Assembly: GCA_963734085.1 (NCBI GenBank)
Contig: CAVTFT010000014.1
Location: forward strand, 186,001 to 250,000
Direction of reading: 5' to 3'
DNA length: 64,000 nucleotides
Source of the DNA: CAIWHR01 sp963734085
Lineage (GTDB): Bacteria; Pseudomonadota; Gammaproteobacteria; Burkholderiales; Casimicrobiaceae
Shown here: in pieces, positions 43,533-53,995 of the stretch
Position numbering within the stretch: position 1 is the first letter of the stretch
Layout of the letters: each line of letters starts with the position of its first letter
Position numbers and translations under genes: made by a program
Notes under the pieces: model-generated
Databases searched by the model: none
The model's input: the letters and a program-made list of their open reading frames with translations, nothing else
What the model was told of the DNA's origin: nothing

Positions 43533-45023
43533 ATGAGCAAACCTGCACCCGTCCCACCGACCGAGCAAGCAAAGAAGCGGCTGCGCAAGAAAGTCGACAA
43601 GCTGCTCGCCCGCGATCCGTGCAAGAGCAAGGGGAGCATCGTGTTGAACGGGCGCACGCTCGACTACCGAGCGGTTGCCGAATTCGTGCCGGTCGTCGCC
43701 GGCGGCGTGGACGACAAGCGGGGCGAGACGGAAGCGGCGGTGTTCACGACCGCGTATTTCCTCGATGCTGCAGAGCCCGCGACGCGGCCCGTGTGCTTCG
43801 TGTTCAACGGCGGTCCGGGCTCCGCGTCGATCTGGCTGCATCTGGGTGCGCTCGGACCCAAGCGCGTCGTCATCCGCGAGGACGGCACGATGCCGCCGCC
43901 GCCGTACACGGTGACCGACAACCAGGAGTCGTGGTTCGAGCATTTCGACCTCGTGTTCGTCGATCCGCCGCATACCGGCTATTCGATCACCGCAAGCGAG
44001 GAAGCGCGCAAGAAGATGCTCTCCGTCGACGGTGACGTCGAGGCGCTCACCGAATGCATCCGCACGTGGCTGGGCCGCCATCGCCGCTGGAGCTCGCCGG
44101 TCTATGTCGCGGGCGAGAGCTACGGGACGACGCGCGCGGCGGCGATGGCCGACAAGCTGCAGGACACCGGCGTCGCGCTGTCGGGGCTCGTGCTCGTCTC
44201 GTGCGCGATGGACCTGCAGAGCATCCACTTCGCGCCGCGCAACGACCTGCCCTACGGGCTGTTCCTTCCCGCGTTTGCCTGTGTCGCGCAATACCACGGA
44301 AACTCAAGGGCGCCCTGGCCGAGTCGCCCGCGACGGCGCGCGCCGAGGCGGAAGAGTTCGTCGCCGAGGAGTACCTGGCCGCGCTGCACGCCGGAGCCCG
44401 GCTCACCAAGGCGACGCGGCGCCGCATCGTGAACCGCGTCGCGCAGCTCACAGGGGCTCGCGCCGGCACTCGTCGACGAAAAGAACCTCCGCATCAGCGA
44501 CCAGACATTCTTCGTCGAGCTGTTGCGGGACCGCGGGCTGATCGTCGGCCGCCTCGAGGCTCGCGTCACCGGCCCGATGGCGGCGAGCCGCTCGCGCGAC
44601 TGGGAATTCGATCCCGGCATCGAAGCGATCGTCGCGCCCTACACGATGGCCGCGCATGCGTACATGAGCGAGTGCCTCGGCGTCGACACGCAGGCGCGCT
44701 ACGAGGTGCTGTCGTGGGACGCGCACAAGCAGTGGAACTGGAACCGCGGCGAGGAGAAGGGCAACAGCTTCGCCTGCACGAGCCCCGACCTGTCGCGCGC
44801 GTTGCGGCGCAATCCGCATCTGCGCGTGCTGGTCGCGAGCGGCCGCTACGATCTCGGCACGCCCTACAGCGCAACCGACTGGTCGCTCGCGCAGCTCGAC
44901 GTGCCGGCGGACGTGCTCGCGCGCGTCGAGCATCACTACTACGATGCCGGCCACATGATGTACACGCGCGAGGCCGACATGATGAAGCTGAAGCGCGACC
45001 TCGCGGCCTGGCTGGCGGCGTAG
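43533..45023 (+). pseudogene. Serine carboxypeptidase (S10) with two compensating frameshifts
   Basis: Read through two frame changes, this is an S10-family carboxypeptidase of about 495 residues. The first part, from ATG 43533, holds VCFVFNGGPGSASIWLHLGA and the nucleophile motif VAGESYGTTRAAAMADKL (Ser near residue 195). After a one-base loss near 44300 the frame gives KLKGALAESPATARAEAEEF. An extra G in a run of four at 44453-44456 then restores the first frame, giving APALVDEKNLRISDQTFFVE. The catalytic Asp and His follow in VASGRYDLGTPYSATDW and YDAGHMMYTREADMM. Because the two shifts compensate and one lies in a homopolymer, sequencing error is likely; the gene may be functional. No signal peptide is seen. 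Confidence 0.82.
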
Positions 45024-45047
45024 CGCAACCCGGACGGGCTAGCGGCG

Positions 45048-46791
45048 ATGGCTGGCAGCGCAAAAAGGCGAAAGACGGCGAAGCGGGCGCCTGCCGCGAA
45101 ATCGCGCCCGGCCGCGAAGCGTACGGCGACCACACGCAGGACGACGAAAAAGCCCGCGGGCACTGCGAAGCGACGCCCGTCGACCCGCAAGGCGGCGAAG
45201 CCCGCGCCAACCAAGGCAAGCCGGCGCACTTCAAGACGCGGGGCGCCCGACGACACGGTGGCGCGGCTCGCAGCCCAACTTGCCGTCATCGAAAGCGTGC
45301 AGGCGGCGCTTGCTGCCAGGCGCGACATCCAGGGCATCTACGACGCGGTCGGCGACAAGATCCGCGAAATCTTCCACCGCGCCGACATCGGCATTCGGAT
45401 CTACGATCCGGACACGAATCTGATCCATTTCCCGTACTTCTTCAAGGACGGGCGACGGCTTGGACGTCGCGTCGGAATCCTTGGGCGACACGGGAATTTC
45501 GGCGCACGTGCTGCGCACGCGCGAAACGCTGGTCATCAACGAGGACATGCCGGACGCGATCGTGAAGTATGGCTCGCGCATCCTCGGACCCGCGCTGGAG
45601 AAATCGAGCGTCTTTGTTCCGTTGATTGTGGGTGGCCGCGCGCGGGGACTTCTCAATCTGCTGGACATGGATCGCGAGCACGCCTTCAGCGATTCCGACG
45701 TGCGCCTGCTGCAGACGCTCGCGAACAGCATGAGCGTGGCGCTGGAGAACGCGCGCCTGTTCGACGAGACGCAGCGGTTGCTGAAGGAGACGGAGCAGCG
45801 CAACGCCGAGCTGGCGGTCATCAACAGCATCCAGCAGGGGATGGCAGGGTCAGCTCGATTTCCAGGGCATCGTCGACCTCGTCGGCGACAAGCTGCGCGA
45901 AGTGCTGCGCACCGAGCAACATCGGCATCCGCTGGCGCGATCGCAAGACCGCGCTCGTCCATTACCTGTACGATCTACGAGCACGGACGTGCGAATTCCC
46001 CGTCGAGCCGCACCCGCTCGCGCGGACAGGGGACCGCAGGCGCCCGGATGGAGGCGACGCACGGCCTATCGTCTCAACAGTCGCGCTGCAATGGCCGAGG
46101 CGACGGAATCAGGGCGGTCCCAGGCACCGACCGGCCTCTCCATGTGTCTTCGTTCCCATCGTGGGCGGCGACCGCGTACTCGGCGTGATCATCATCGAGG
46201 ACTACGAGCACGAAAACGCCTTCGGCGAAGCCGACGTGCGCCTGTTGAGCACAGTTGCCGCGAGCATGGGCGTCGCGCTGGAGAACGCCCGCCTGTTCGA
46301 CGAGACGCAGCGGCTGTTCAAGGAGACCGAGCAGCGCAACGCCGAGCTGGCGGTCATCAAGGCGATCCAGCAGGGCATCGCCGCCGAGCTCGATTTCCAG
46401 GCGATCGTCGATCCTGGTCGGCGACAAGATGCGCGAGGTGTTCCAAACAGGCGACATCGGCATCCGCTGGAACGATGCGAAGACGAACCTGAGTCCATTA
46501 TCCTGTACCTGTACGAACACGGCGTGCGTACGAGTACGCCACCGAGGCAACCTTCGCCGGGTGCATTTGAAACTGATGCAGACGCGTCAACCTTTCGTCG
46601 TGAACAACCCTGCCGAAGATGCGGCGCTACGGGTTCCAAACCACGCTGGCACCGACCAAAGCCAATCGTAGATTGCGGTTCCCATCCTCGGCGGCGACCG
46701 CGTTCTCGGCATCGATCGTCATCGAGAACTACGAGCGCCAGAACGCATTCGGCGAGGCCGAGGTGCGCCTGCTACGACGGTTACCGCGAGC
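45048..46791 (+). pseudogene. 5' part of the multi-GAF hybrid kinase, fragmented by frameshifts
   Basis: This is the N-terminal third of the kinase gene that continues at 46792. It begins at ATG 45048 with about 65 residues rich in Lys, Arg, Ala and Pro (KRRKTAKRAPAAKSRPAAKR, TRKAAKPAPTKASRRTSRRG), resembling a histone H1-like tail. Three GAF domains follow (about 45270-45750, 45810-46290, 46350-46800), recognised by repeats such as DIQGIYDAVGDKIREIFHRA, LVGDKMREVFQTGDIGIRW and the linker ARLFDETQRLFKETEQRNAE. At least eight frame changes occur, the clearest near 45445, 45845, 46415, 46490 and 46560. Highly similar tandem repeats make assembly or base-calling error as likely as decay. Confidence 0.75.
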
Positions 46792-49700
46792 ATGGGCGTC
46801 GCGCTGGAGAACGCCCGCCTGTTCGACGAGACGCAGCGGCTGTTCAAGGAGAGCGAGCAGCGCGCCGCCGAACTGGCGATTATCAACAGCGTCCAGCAGG
46901 CGCTCGCCGCCGAACTGAACATGCAAGGGATCTACGATGCCGTCGGCGACAAGATCCGCGAGATCTTCCATCAGGCGGACGTGGGCATCCGCATCATTGA
47001 TCCCGCAGCGGGCCTGATTCACCATCCTTACCTGACCATGCAGGGCCAGCGGCTCACCGTCGCGCCCACGCCGCTCGAGGACACCGGATTCGGCGCCCAC
47101 GTCCTGCGCACGCGCGAAACCCTGGTCATCAACGACGACATGACGCAGGCAATGGCACGCTACGGCAGTTATATGCTGGCCGGTGCGCGCGTCCAGAAAT
47201 CCGAGGTCCTGGTACCGTTGATCGCTGGCGATCAGGTGCGCGGGCTGATCGTGCTGGCTGATTTCGAGCACGAGCGCGCGTTCAGCGATTCGGACGTGCG
47301 CCTGCTGCAGACGCTGGCGAGCAGCATGAGCGTGGCACTCGAGAACGCGCGGCTCTTCGACGAGACGCAGCGGCTGCTCAAGGAGACCGAGCAACGCAAC
47401 GCCGAGCTGGCGGTAATCAACAGCATCCAGGGAGGCATGGCCGCCGAGCTCGACTTCCAGGCCATCATTGACCTGGTCGGCGACAAGCTCCGCGAGGTCT
47501 TTCATACCGGCGAGATCGGCATCCGCTGGTACGACGCGAAGGCCAATCTTATTCACTACCTGTACGACTACGAGCGCGGCATCCGGCTGCATCATCCGCC
47601 GGCGCCCCCGACGCCGGGCGGAATCTGGTCGAAGATTGTTGAAACGCGGCAGCCGCTGGTCCTGAACAGCCTATTGGAAATTTCAGCGACTCCTGGCCGG
47701 CCTCTTCCCGGTCACCAAGAGAGCAAGTCATCGATTTACGTTCCGATTCTCGGCGGCGATCGGGCGCTCGGGATCATCAACTTGTGGGACTGGCGCGAGA
47801 ACGCCTACGGCGAGGCGGAAGTGCGACTCCTGACCACCGTCGCCGCGAGCATGGGTGTCGCGCTCGAGAACGCGCGGCTGTTCGACGAGACGCAGCGGCT
47901 GTTCAAGGAGAGCGAGCAGCGCGCCGCCGAGCTGGCGGTGATCAACAGCATCCAGCAGGGGCTGGCGTCGAAGCTCGAGCTGCAGGGCATCATCGACCTG
48001 GTGGGCGACAAGCTGCGCGAGACCTTCAGCGCCGATTTCACATGCATCTTCCTGTACGACCGCGCGAAGAACCTGATTTCCATGCCCTATGTGGTGGATC
48101 GAGGCAAGCGCTTCTCCCATCCTCCGATGCCGCCGCGCGGCATCAGCGGACAGGTGCTCCAGACGGGCTCGCCCGTCCTCCTGCGCGACAGGGAGGAGTT
48201 CGACCGGATGATGGTCGAGACGGATTCCTTCAATCTCTTCGGCGGATTTGCCGACGAGGTGTCTGGCGTTTACGCTCCGGTGATGGGCGGCGGCGAAGCC
48301 ACCGGTGTGATCGCGCTGGGGAAGTGGGCGTCGAATGCGTTTTCCGAGTCCGACGTCAATCTCATTGCCACCGTCGCGGCCAGCCTCAGCGTGGCTCTGC
48401 AGAACGCACAGAGCTTCGCGGCGGAGTGCGAGCGCGCCGCCGAGCTTGCGATCATCAACAGCGTGCAGCAAGGGCTCGCGGCCGAGCTCGATTTCCAGGC
48501 GATCATCGACCTGGTCGGGGACAAGATCGCCGAGATCTTCCACACGGGCAACATGTGCATGGCGCTCCACGACAGGGCGACCAATCTGGTCACCATGCCG
48601 TATTACATCGAGCACGGCGAGCGCTTTCCGGTTGAGCCGTTTCCTCTCGGGGTCGGCCTGACCGGGGAAGTCATTTGCACGCGGGAGCCGCTCCTCATCA
48701 ACGAGAATTTCAAGGCGCGTGCCGCGCAGCTCGGCTCGCAGCAAGTCGGCGATCCGGCCAGCGACGACCTGGCCAGAAGCTATCTGGGCGTGCCGATCCT
48801 CAAGGGCGACGAGGCGTTCGGCATGATCGGGACTTACGGGCAGCACGAGAACGCATTCGACGAGTCGGACGTGCGGCTGCTGCAGATGCTTGCCAACAGC
48901 ATGAGCATCGCGCTCGAAAACGCGCGCCTGTTCGACGAGACGCAGCGTCGCAGCCGCGAGACGGCCGCGCTGGCCGAGGTCGGCCGCGATATCTCGGCCA
49001 CGCTCGACCTCGGCGCGGTGATGGACCGGATCGCGCGCCACGCAAAGGATTTGCTGCACGCCGACAACAGCGCGATCTTCCTTCCTGACCCGGCCGGCCG
49101 GACGTTTCGTGCGATCGTCGCGATCGGCGGCGTTGCGGAGGCGATCAAGGCGACCGAGATCGAGTCGGGCATCGGCATCATCGGCGGCCTGCTCGCGGCG
49201 GGCCGCGCCGAATTCATCAACGACACGGGTTCCGATCCACGGGCGGTGCAGATCCCGGGCACCGATCGCCAGACCGACGAGCGACTGATGGTGGCGCCGT
49301 TCCTGGCGGGCAAGGCTGTCAAGGGCGCGATGGCGGTGTGGCGCACCGGCGGACGTCCGTTCGACGACACCGAGCTCGAGTTCCTGACGGGCCTCTCGCT
49401 GCAAGCGACGGTCGCAATCGAGAACGCGCGGCTGTTCAACGAAACGCAGGAGGCGCTCGAGCACCAGATAGCGACGGCCGAAGTGCTGAAGGTGATCAGC
49501 GAATCGCCAACCGACGTGCAGCCGGTGTTCGAGGCGATCGCAGAACGAGCGATGACCTTGTGCAACGCGAACATCGGTGCGGTGACGCGCTTCGACGGCG
49601 GGCTCGTGCACATGGCGGCGTTTCATGGCGCGTCGACCGAAGCCACGCGGGCGATGCGCAGCGCCTTTCCGATGAAGCCGGGGCGCGGCTCGATCCTCGC

Positions 49701-52584
49701 GCGCGCCGTCCTCGAGCGGGCACCGGTCCAGATTCCCGACGTCCTCGACGATCCGGAGTACGCCCTGAAGAACGAGGCGCGCGGCGCGGGCTACCGCGCC
49801 ACCTTCGCCGTGCCGATGCTGCGCGAAGGCCAGGTCATCGGTTCGATCGGCGTGTGCCGCGAGGCGCCGGGCGCGTTCCGCGACGAGCAGCTGGCGCTGC
49901 TGCAGACCTTCGCCGACCAGGCGGTAATCGCGATCGAGAATGTGCGGCTGTTCAACGAAACCAAGGAGGCGCTCGAGAGACAGACGGCGACCGCCGAGGT
50001 CCTGCAGGTGATCAGTCAATCCGTGGCCGACACGCAGCCGGTGTTCGATCGCATCCTGGCCAGCTGCGAACGCCTGTTCGAGGCCGACCGCATCAGCGCC
50101 TACATGATCGGCGACGATGGCCAGGTGCACCTGGTGGCGGCGCGCGGACCGAACAGCGAGCAGCGTTTCAAGGCGTTTCCGATCCCGTTCGAGGGATCGA
50201 TCGCGCAGGTCGCGATCCAGAGCGGAAAGGTGGCCCGCGTCGCCAACGCGCTGGCCGACGAGGGCGTTCCCATCGGCGTACGCCGCATGGCCCAGCGGCT
50301 CGGCACCAACTACTCGCTAGCGATGGCGCCCATCATCCTGGAAGCCGGCACGAGCGGCGCCATCGAGGTCGCCCGGCACAACATGCGCCCGTTCACGGAC
50401 ACCGAGGCGGCGCTGCTCAAGACCTTCGCCGACCAGGCGGTGATCGCGATCCAGAACTCTCGCCTGTTCAACGAGACGAAGGACGCACTCGATCGCCAGA
50501 CGGCAACGGCCGAAGTCCTGAAAGTCATCAGCAGCTCGGTGGCCGATACCGCGCCGGTGTTCGAGAAGATCCTCGACAGCTGCCAACGGCTGTTTGCGAG
50601 CGAGCAGCTCGGCATATTCCTCGTCGGCGACGACAACCGCGTGCGCGTCGGCGAATGGCGCGGCTCGGCCTCCGAAGGTTTCCACGCGCTCGACGCGCAT
50701 CCGATGGAGGAGACCTTCACGGGGCAGGCCATTCGCGAACGACGCACCGTCCAGGTGGCCGACGCCGCGGCGATCGCCGGTTCGCACAAGATCGCGCGCC
50801 TGGCCATGGGATTCCTCGGCAACTATTCGGCGATCTACAGTCCGATGATGTGGGAGGGCAAGGGTATCGGGTCGCTGTGCGTCTTCCGCCAACCACCTCG
50901 GCCGTTCAGCGACAAGGAAACGGCGCTGCTCCGCACGTTTGCCGACCAGGCCGTGATCGCGATCCAGAACGCCCGGCTGTTCAAGCAGACGCAGGAAGCC
51001 CGCGCTGCCGCCGAGGCCGCGAACGAGGCCAAGAGCTCGTTCCTCGCGACAATGAGCCACGAGATCCGCACGCCGATGAACGCGGTGATCGGCATGAGCG
51101 GGCTCCTGCTCGACACGACGCTCGACGGCGAGCAGCGCGACTACGTCAACACGATCCGCGATTCCGGCGACGCGCTGCTCACGATCATCAACGACGTGCT
51201 CGACTTCTCGAAGATCGAGGCGGGCCGCATGGACATCGAGGCGCAGCCGCTCGACCTGCGCGAATGTGTCGAGTCGGCGCTCGACCTCGTCACCGCGCAC
51301 GCGGTCGAGAAGAGCCTCGACACCGCCTACGAGTTCGAAGGCGACGTGCCGGCCGCGATCGTCGGCGATGTCACGCGGTTGCGGCAGATCCTGCTCAACC
51401 TGCTTTCGAACGCAGTCAAGTTCACGGAACAGGGCGAGGTCGTGCTCACCGTTTCCGCGCAGCCGCACGCCGACGCGAAGTCGGAAATCACGTTCGCCGT
51501 GCGCGACACCGGCATCGGCCTGTCGACCGAGGCGATGAGCCGTCTCTTCCAGTCGTTCTCGCAGGCGGATTCGTCGACGACGCGCAGGTACGGCGGCACC
51601 GGCCTCGGGCTTGCGATCAGCCGGCGTCTGGCTGAGCTGATGGGCGGCCGGATGTGGGCGCAGAGCGACGGTCCGGGCCGGGGCTCGACGTTCTTCTTCA
51701 GCGTCGTCGTCCCGGTCGGCGAGCTGCCGGCCGCACGCCAGCGCGAGTACCTCGGCGTGCAGCCCGCGCTTGCGGGCAAGCGGCTGCTCGTCGTCGACGA
51801 CAATGCGACCAACCGGCGCGTGCTCGATCTGCAGACCGCGAAATGGGGGATGCTGTCGCACGCCACGGCATCGGCGCACGAAGCGCTGCGCTGGCTCGAC
51901 GGCGGCGAGGCGTTCGATCTCGCGGTCCTCGACATGCACATGCCGGAAATGGACGGCGTCGCGCTCGCGCGCGCGATCCGCGAACGCCGGCAGACCTTGC
52001 CGCTCGTGCTGTTCAGCTCGCTCGGCCGGCGCGAAGCCGGTGCCGACGAGGGCCTGTTCGCGGCGTTCCTCGGCAAGCCCGTCCGGCAGTCGCAGCTTCA
52101 CGACACCTTGGTCTCGCTTCTCGCGCACGAGACTGCGCCGAAAGCGGCGCCGGTGAGTGTGGCTGGCGCGCGGATCGACCCCGAGATGGCGGCGCGGCAC
52201 CCGCTGCGGATCCTGCTCGCGGAGGACAACGTGGTGAACCAGAAGCTCGCGCTGCGGATCCTCCAGCAGATGGGCTACCGCGCCGACCTCGCGTCGAACG
52301 GCATCGAAGCCGTCGATTCCGTGCAGCGGCAGGTCTACGACGTCGTGCTGATGGACGTGCAGATGCCGGAGCTCGACGGGCTCGATGCCTCGCGGCAGAT
52401 CTGCGCGCGCTGGCAGCCGCACGAGCGCCCGCGCATCGTGGCGATGACGGCGAACGCGATGCAGGGCGACCGCGACATGTGCCTTGCCGCCGGCATGGAC
52501 GACTATCTCACGAAGCCGATCCGCGTCGAGCGGCTGGTCGAGGCGCTGTCGCGCGTGCCCGCCCGCGCGGGAGCGCCGCGATGA
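46792..52584 (+). CDS. Multi-GAF hybrid sensor histidine kinase with two receiver domains
   Basis: An uninterrupted 1930-residue reading frame; its first ATG is internal to the true gene, which starts near 45048. It carries eight more GAF domains in tandem (about every 510-540 bases from 46870 to 50975), joined by near-identical linkers such as ENARLFDETQRLFKESEQRA. HisKA follows with the phosphorylated histidine in FLATMSHEIRTPMNAVIGMS (near residue 1422), then the ATPase domain with DTGIGLSTEAMSRLFQSFS and YGGTGLGLAISRRLAELM. Two receivers end the protein, with Asp in AVLDMHMPEMDG and VVLMDVQMPELDG. No transmembrane segment is seen, so it is a cytoplasmic sensor. Its stop overlaps the HPt gene start, making a phosphorelay operon. 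Confidence 0.92.
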   Translation: MGVALENARLFDETQRLFKESEQRAAELAIINSVQQALAAELNMQGIYDAVGDKIREIFHQADVGIRIIDPAAGLIHHPYLTMQGQRLTVAPTPLEDTGFGAHVLRTRETLVINDDMTQAMARYGSYMLAGARVQKSEVLVPLIAGDQVRGLIVLADFEHERAFSDSDVRLLQTLASSMSVALENARLFDETQRLLKETEQRNAELAVINSIQGGMAAELDFQAIIDLVGDKLREVFHTGEIGIRWYDAKANLIHYLYDYERGIRLHHPPAPPTPGGIWSKIVETRQPLVLNSLLEISATPGRPLPGHQESKSSIYVPILGGDRALGIINLWDWRENAYGEAEVRLLTTVAASMGVALENARLFDETQRLFKESEQRAAELAVINSIQQGLASKLELQGIIDLVGDKLRETFSADFTCIFLYDRAKNLISMPYVVDRGKRFSHPPMPPRGISGQVLQTGSPVLLRDREEFDRMMVETDSFNLFGGFADEVSGVYAPVMGGGEATGVIALGKWASNAFSESDVNLIATVAASLSVALQNAQSFAAECERAAELAIINSVQQGLAAELDFQAIIDLVGDKIAEIFHTGNMCMALHDRATNLVTMPYYIEHGERFPVEPFPLGVGLTGEVICTREPLLINENFKARAAQLGSQQVGDPASDDLARSYLGVPILKGDEAFGMIGTYGQHENAFDESDVRLLQMLANSMSIALENARLFDETQRRSRETAALAEVGRDISATLDLGAVMDRIARHAKDLLHADNSAIFLPDPAGRTFRAIVAIGGVAEAIKATEIESGIGIIGGLLAAGRAEFINDTGSDPRAVQIPGTDRQTDERLMVAPFLAGKAVKGAMAVWRTGGRPFDDTELEFLTGLSLQATVAIENARLFNETQEALEHQIATAEVLKVISESPTDVQPVFEAIAERAMTLCNANIGAVTRFDGGLVHMAAFHGASTEATRAMRSAFPMKPGRGSILARAVLERAPVQIPDVLDDPEYALKNEARGAGYRATFAVPMLREGQVIGSIGVCREAPGAFRDEQLALLQTFADQAVIAIENVRLFNETKEALERQTATAEVLQVISQSVADTQPVFDRILASCERLFEADRISAYMIGDDGQVHLVAARGPNSEQRFKAFPIPFEGSIAQVAIQSGKVARVANALADEGVPIGVRRMAQRLGTNYSLAMAPIILEAGTSGAIEVARHNMRPFTDTEAALLKTFADQAVIAIQNSRLFNETKDALDRQTATAEVLKVISSSVADTAPVFEKILDSCQRLFASEQLGIFLVGDDNRVRVGEWRGSASEGFHALDAHPMEETFTGQAIRERRTVQVADAAAIAGSHKIARLAMGFLGNYSAIYSPMMWEGKGIGSLCVFRQPPRPFSDKETALLRTFADQAVIAIQNARLFKQTQEARAAAEAANEAKSSFLATMSHEIRTPMNAVIGMSGLLLDTTLDGEQRDYVNTIRDSGDALLTIINDVLDFSKIEAGRMDIEAQPLDLRECVESALDLVTAHAVEKSLDTAYEFEGDVPAAIVGDVTRLRQILLNLLSNAVKFTEQGEVVLTVSAQPHADAKSEITFAVRDTGIGLSTEAMSRLFQSFSQADSSTTRRYGGTGLGLAISRRLAELMGGRMWAQSDGPGRGSTFFFSVVVPVGELPAARQREYLGVQPALAGKRLLVVDDNATNRRVLDLQTAKWGMLSHATASAHEALRWLDGGEAFDLAVLDMHMPEMDGVALARAIRERRQTLPLVLFSSLGRREAGADEGLFAAFLGKPVRQSQLHDTLVSLLAHETAPKAAPVSVAGARIDPEMAARHPLRILLAEDNVVNQKLALRILQQMGYRADLASNGIEAVDSVQRQVYDVVLMDVQMPELDGLDASRQICARWQPHERPRIVAMTANAMQGDRDMCLAAGMDDYLTKPIRVERLVEALSRVPARAGAPR

Positions 52585-52928
52585 GCGCCGAGGCAATCGA
52601 TCTTGCGACGTTCCGCGAGCTCGAGGCGACCGCGGGCGTCGAATTCGTGCGCGAGCTCGTCGCGACGTTCAAAACCGAGGCGCCGCGGATGCTGGCCGAC
52701 CTTCGCCAAGCGCAGGTTAACGGCGATGCGGAGCGCTTTCGGCGCACCGCGCACTCGCTCAAGTCGAACAGCAACACGTTCGGCGCGACGGCACTCGGCG
52801 CAATGGCGAGGAAACTCGAGTTGGAGGGATTGGATTCGGTCCGGGCTTCCGGCAGCGCACCGCTCGACGCGCTCGCCGACGAGTACACGCGAGTGGCCCA
52901 AGCGCTGACGGAGCTCCATCGTGAGTGA
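52581..52928 (+). CDS. HPt phosphotransfer protein
   Basis: A 115-residue histidine-phosphotransfer protein. The phosphorylated histidine is in FRRTAHSLKSNSNTFGATAL followed by GAMARKLELEGLDS, the standard HPt four-helix motif. It starts at ATG 52581 in an ATGA overlap with the hybrid kinase gene and its end overlaps the next gene. It most likely relays phosphate between the kinase receivers and the receiver domain of the downstream cyclase protein. Confidence 0.92.
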   Translation: MSAEAIDLATFRELEATAGVEFVRELVATFKTEAPRMLADLRQAQVNGDAERFRRTAHSLKSNSNTFGATALGAMARKLELEGLDSVRASGSAPLDALADEYTRVAQALTELHRE

Positions 52929-53973
52929 GGCAACCATGAGCGGCGCGCGGCTCCTCGTCGTCGACGACAACAAGGTCAATCGGCTCTTGCTGACGCGCAA
53001 CCTGGAGCTGATGGGCCACCGGGTCGCCTCCGCCGAGAACGGCCGGATGGCGCTCGAGATGCTGCGGCGCGAACCGTTCGACCTGCTGCTCCTCGACCTC
53101 GAGATGCCGGAGATGAACGGCTTCGAGGTGCTGGAGCAGCTCGGACGCGACCTCGCGCTGCGCGACCTGCCGGTCATCGTCACGTCGTCGCTCGAAGGGC
53201 TCGACAATGTCGTGCACTCGATCGAGCTCGGCGCCGAGGATTACCTCACGAAGCCCGTGAACGTCGTGCTGCTCAAGGCGCGAATCGGCGCGAGTCTCGA
53301 GAAGAAGCGGCTGCGCGACCAGCAGAAGGACCTCGTGCGCCGGTTTGCGACGCCGGAAGTGGCGCAGGACCTGCAGGAGTCGGGGTTCGCACTTGGCGGC
53401 AAGCGCGTAAGGGGTTCCGTGCTTTTTTCCGACATCCGCGATTTCACGCCATTGGTCGAATCGCAGCCGCCCGAGGAGACCATCGAGCTCCTCAACACGT
53501 ACTACACGCTGATGTTCGACGCGATCAGCGGCCACGGCGGCATCGTGAGCCAGATCGCGGGCGACGGGTTGATGGCGATCTTCGGCGCGCCGCTGCCGTT
53601 GCCCGATCCGGGGGCGAGCGCGGTCCGCACGGCGCTCGAGATGGTCGAGCTGGTCGAGCTCTTCGATGCCGAGCGCACCGCCGGCGGCAAACCGGCGATC
53701 CGCATTGGCGTGGGCATCGCCTCGGGTGAGATGGTCGCCGGCTACACCGGGACCAGCAAGCGCGCGACCTACACGTGCATCGGCGACACCGTGAACCTTG
53801 CCGCGCGCCTCGAAACGCACACCAAGACCGTCGGGCGCATGATCCTGATCGACGGCGCGACGCGCACGACGCTCCCGGGCGACATCACTGTCGAGGCGCT
53901 CGGCCCGGTTGCCATAAGAGGCAAGGCGGAGCCGGTCGCCGTCTTCGCGGTGGCGCCAGGACGCAAGGACTGA
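52921..53973 (+). CDS. Response regulator with class III nucleotidyl cyclase domain
   Basis: A 350-residue protein: receiver domain (about residues 8-125; Asp in LLLLDLEMPEMNGFEVL, Lys in DYLTKPVN), a short helical linker (RLRDQQKDLVRRFATPEVAQ) and a class III adenylate/guanylate cyclase domain (about 155-345). Metal-binding aspartates are in LFSDIRDFTPLV and AGDGLMAIFGAP, and the transition-state Asn and Arg in IGDTVNLAARLE. The usual purine-selecting lysine before GDG is a glutamine (VSQIAGDG), and the partner position in RATYTCIGD is threonine, so the nucleotide used is uncertain. The start is GTG 52921 overlapping the HPt gene; ATG 52936 is possible. It is the likely output of the phosphorelay. 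Confidence 0.9.
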   Translation: MSEATMSGARLLVVDDNKVNRLLLTRNLELMGHRVASAENGRMALEMLRREPFDLLLLDLEMPEMNGFEVLEQLGRDLALRDLPVIVTSSLEGLDNVVHSIELGAEDYLTKPVNVVLLKARIGASLEKKRLRDQQKDLVRRFATPEVAQDLQESGFALGGKRVRGSVLFSDIRDFTPLVESQPPEETIELLNTYYTLMFDAISGHGGIVSQIAGDGLMAIFGAPLPLPDPGASAVRTALEMVELVELFDAERTAGGKPAIRIGVGIASGEMVAGYTGTSKRATYTCIGDTVNLAARLETHTKTVGRMILIDGATRTTLPGDITVEALGPVAIRGKAEPVAVFAVAPGRKD

Positions 53974-53995
53974 CGCGGACGCGCGCGATTGGCCG

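Noticed and set aside
47728..50130. An 800-codon open frame antisense to the GAF kinase
   Set aside because: It shows only the repeated pattern of the opposite strand and no independent domain.
45270..50975. CRISPR or satellite-type DNA repeat array
   Set aside because: The roughly 520-base period is coding and corresponds to GAF domains with conserved linkers, not short repeats with unique spacers.
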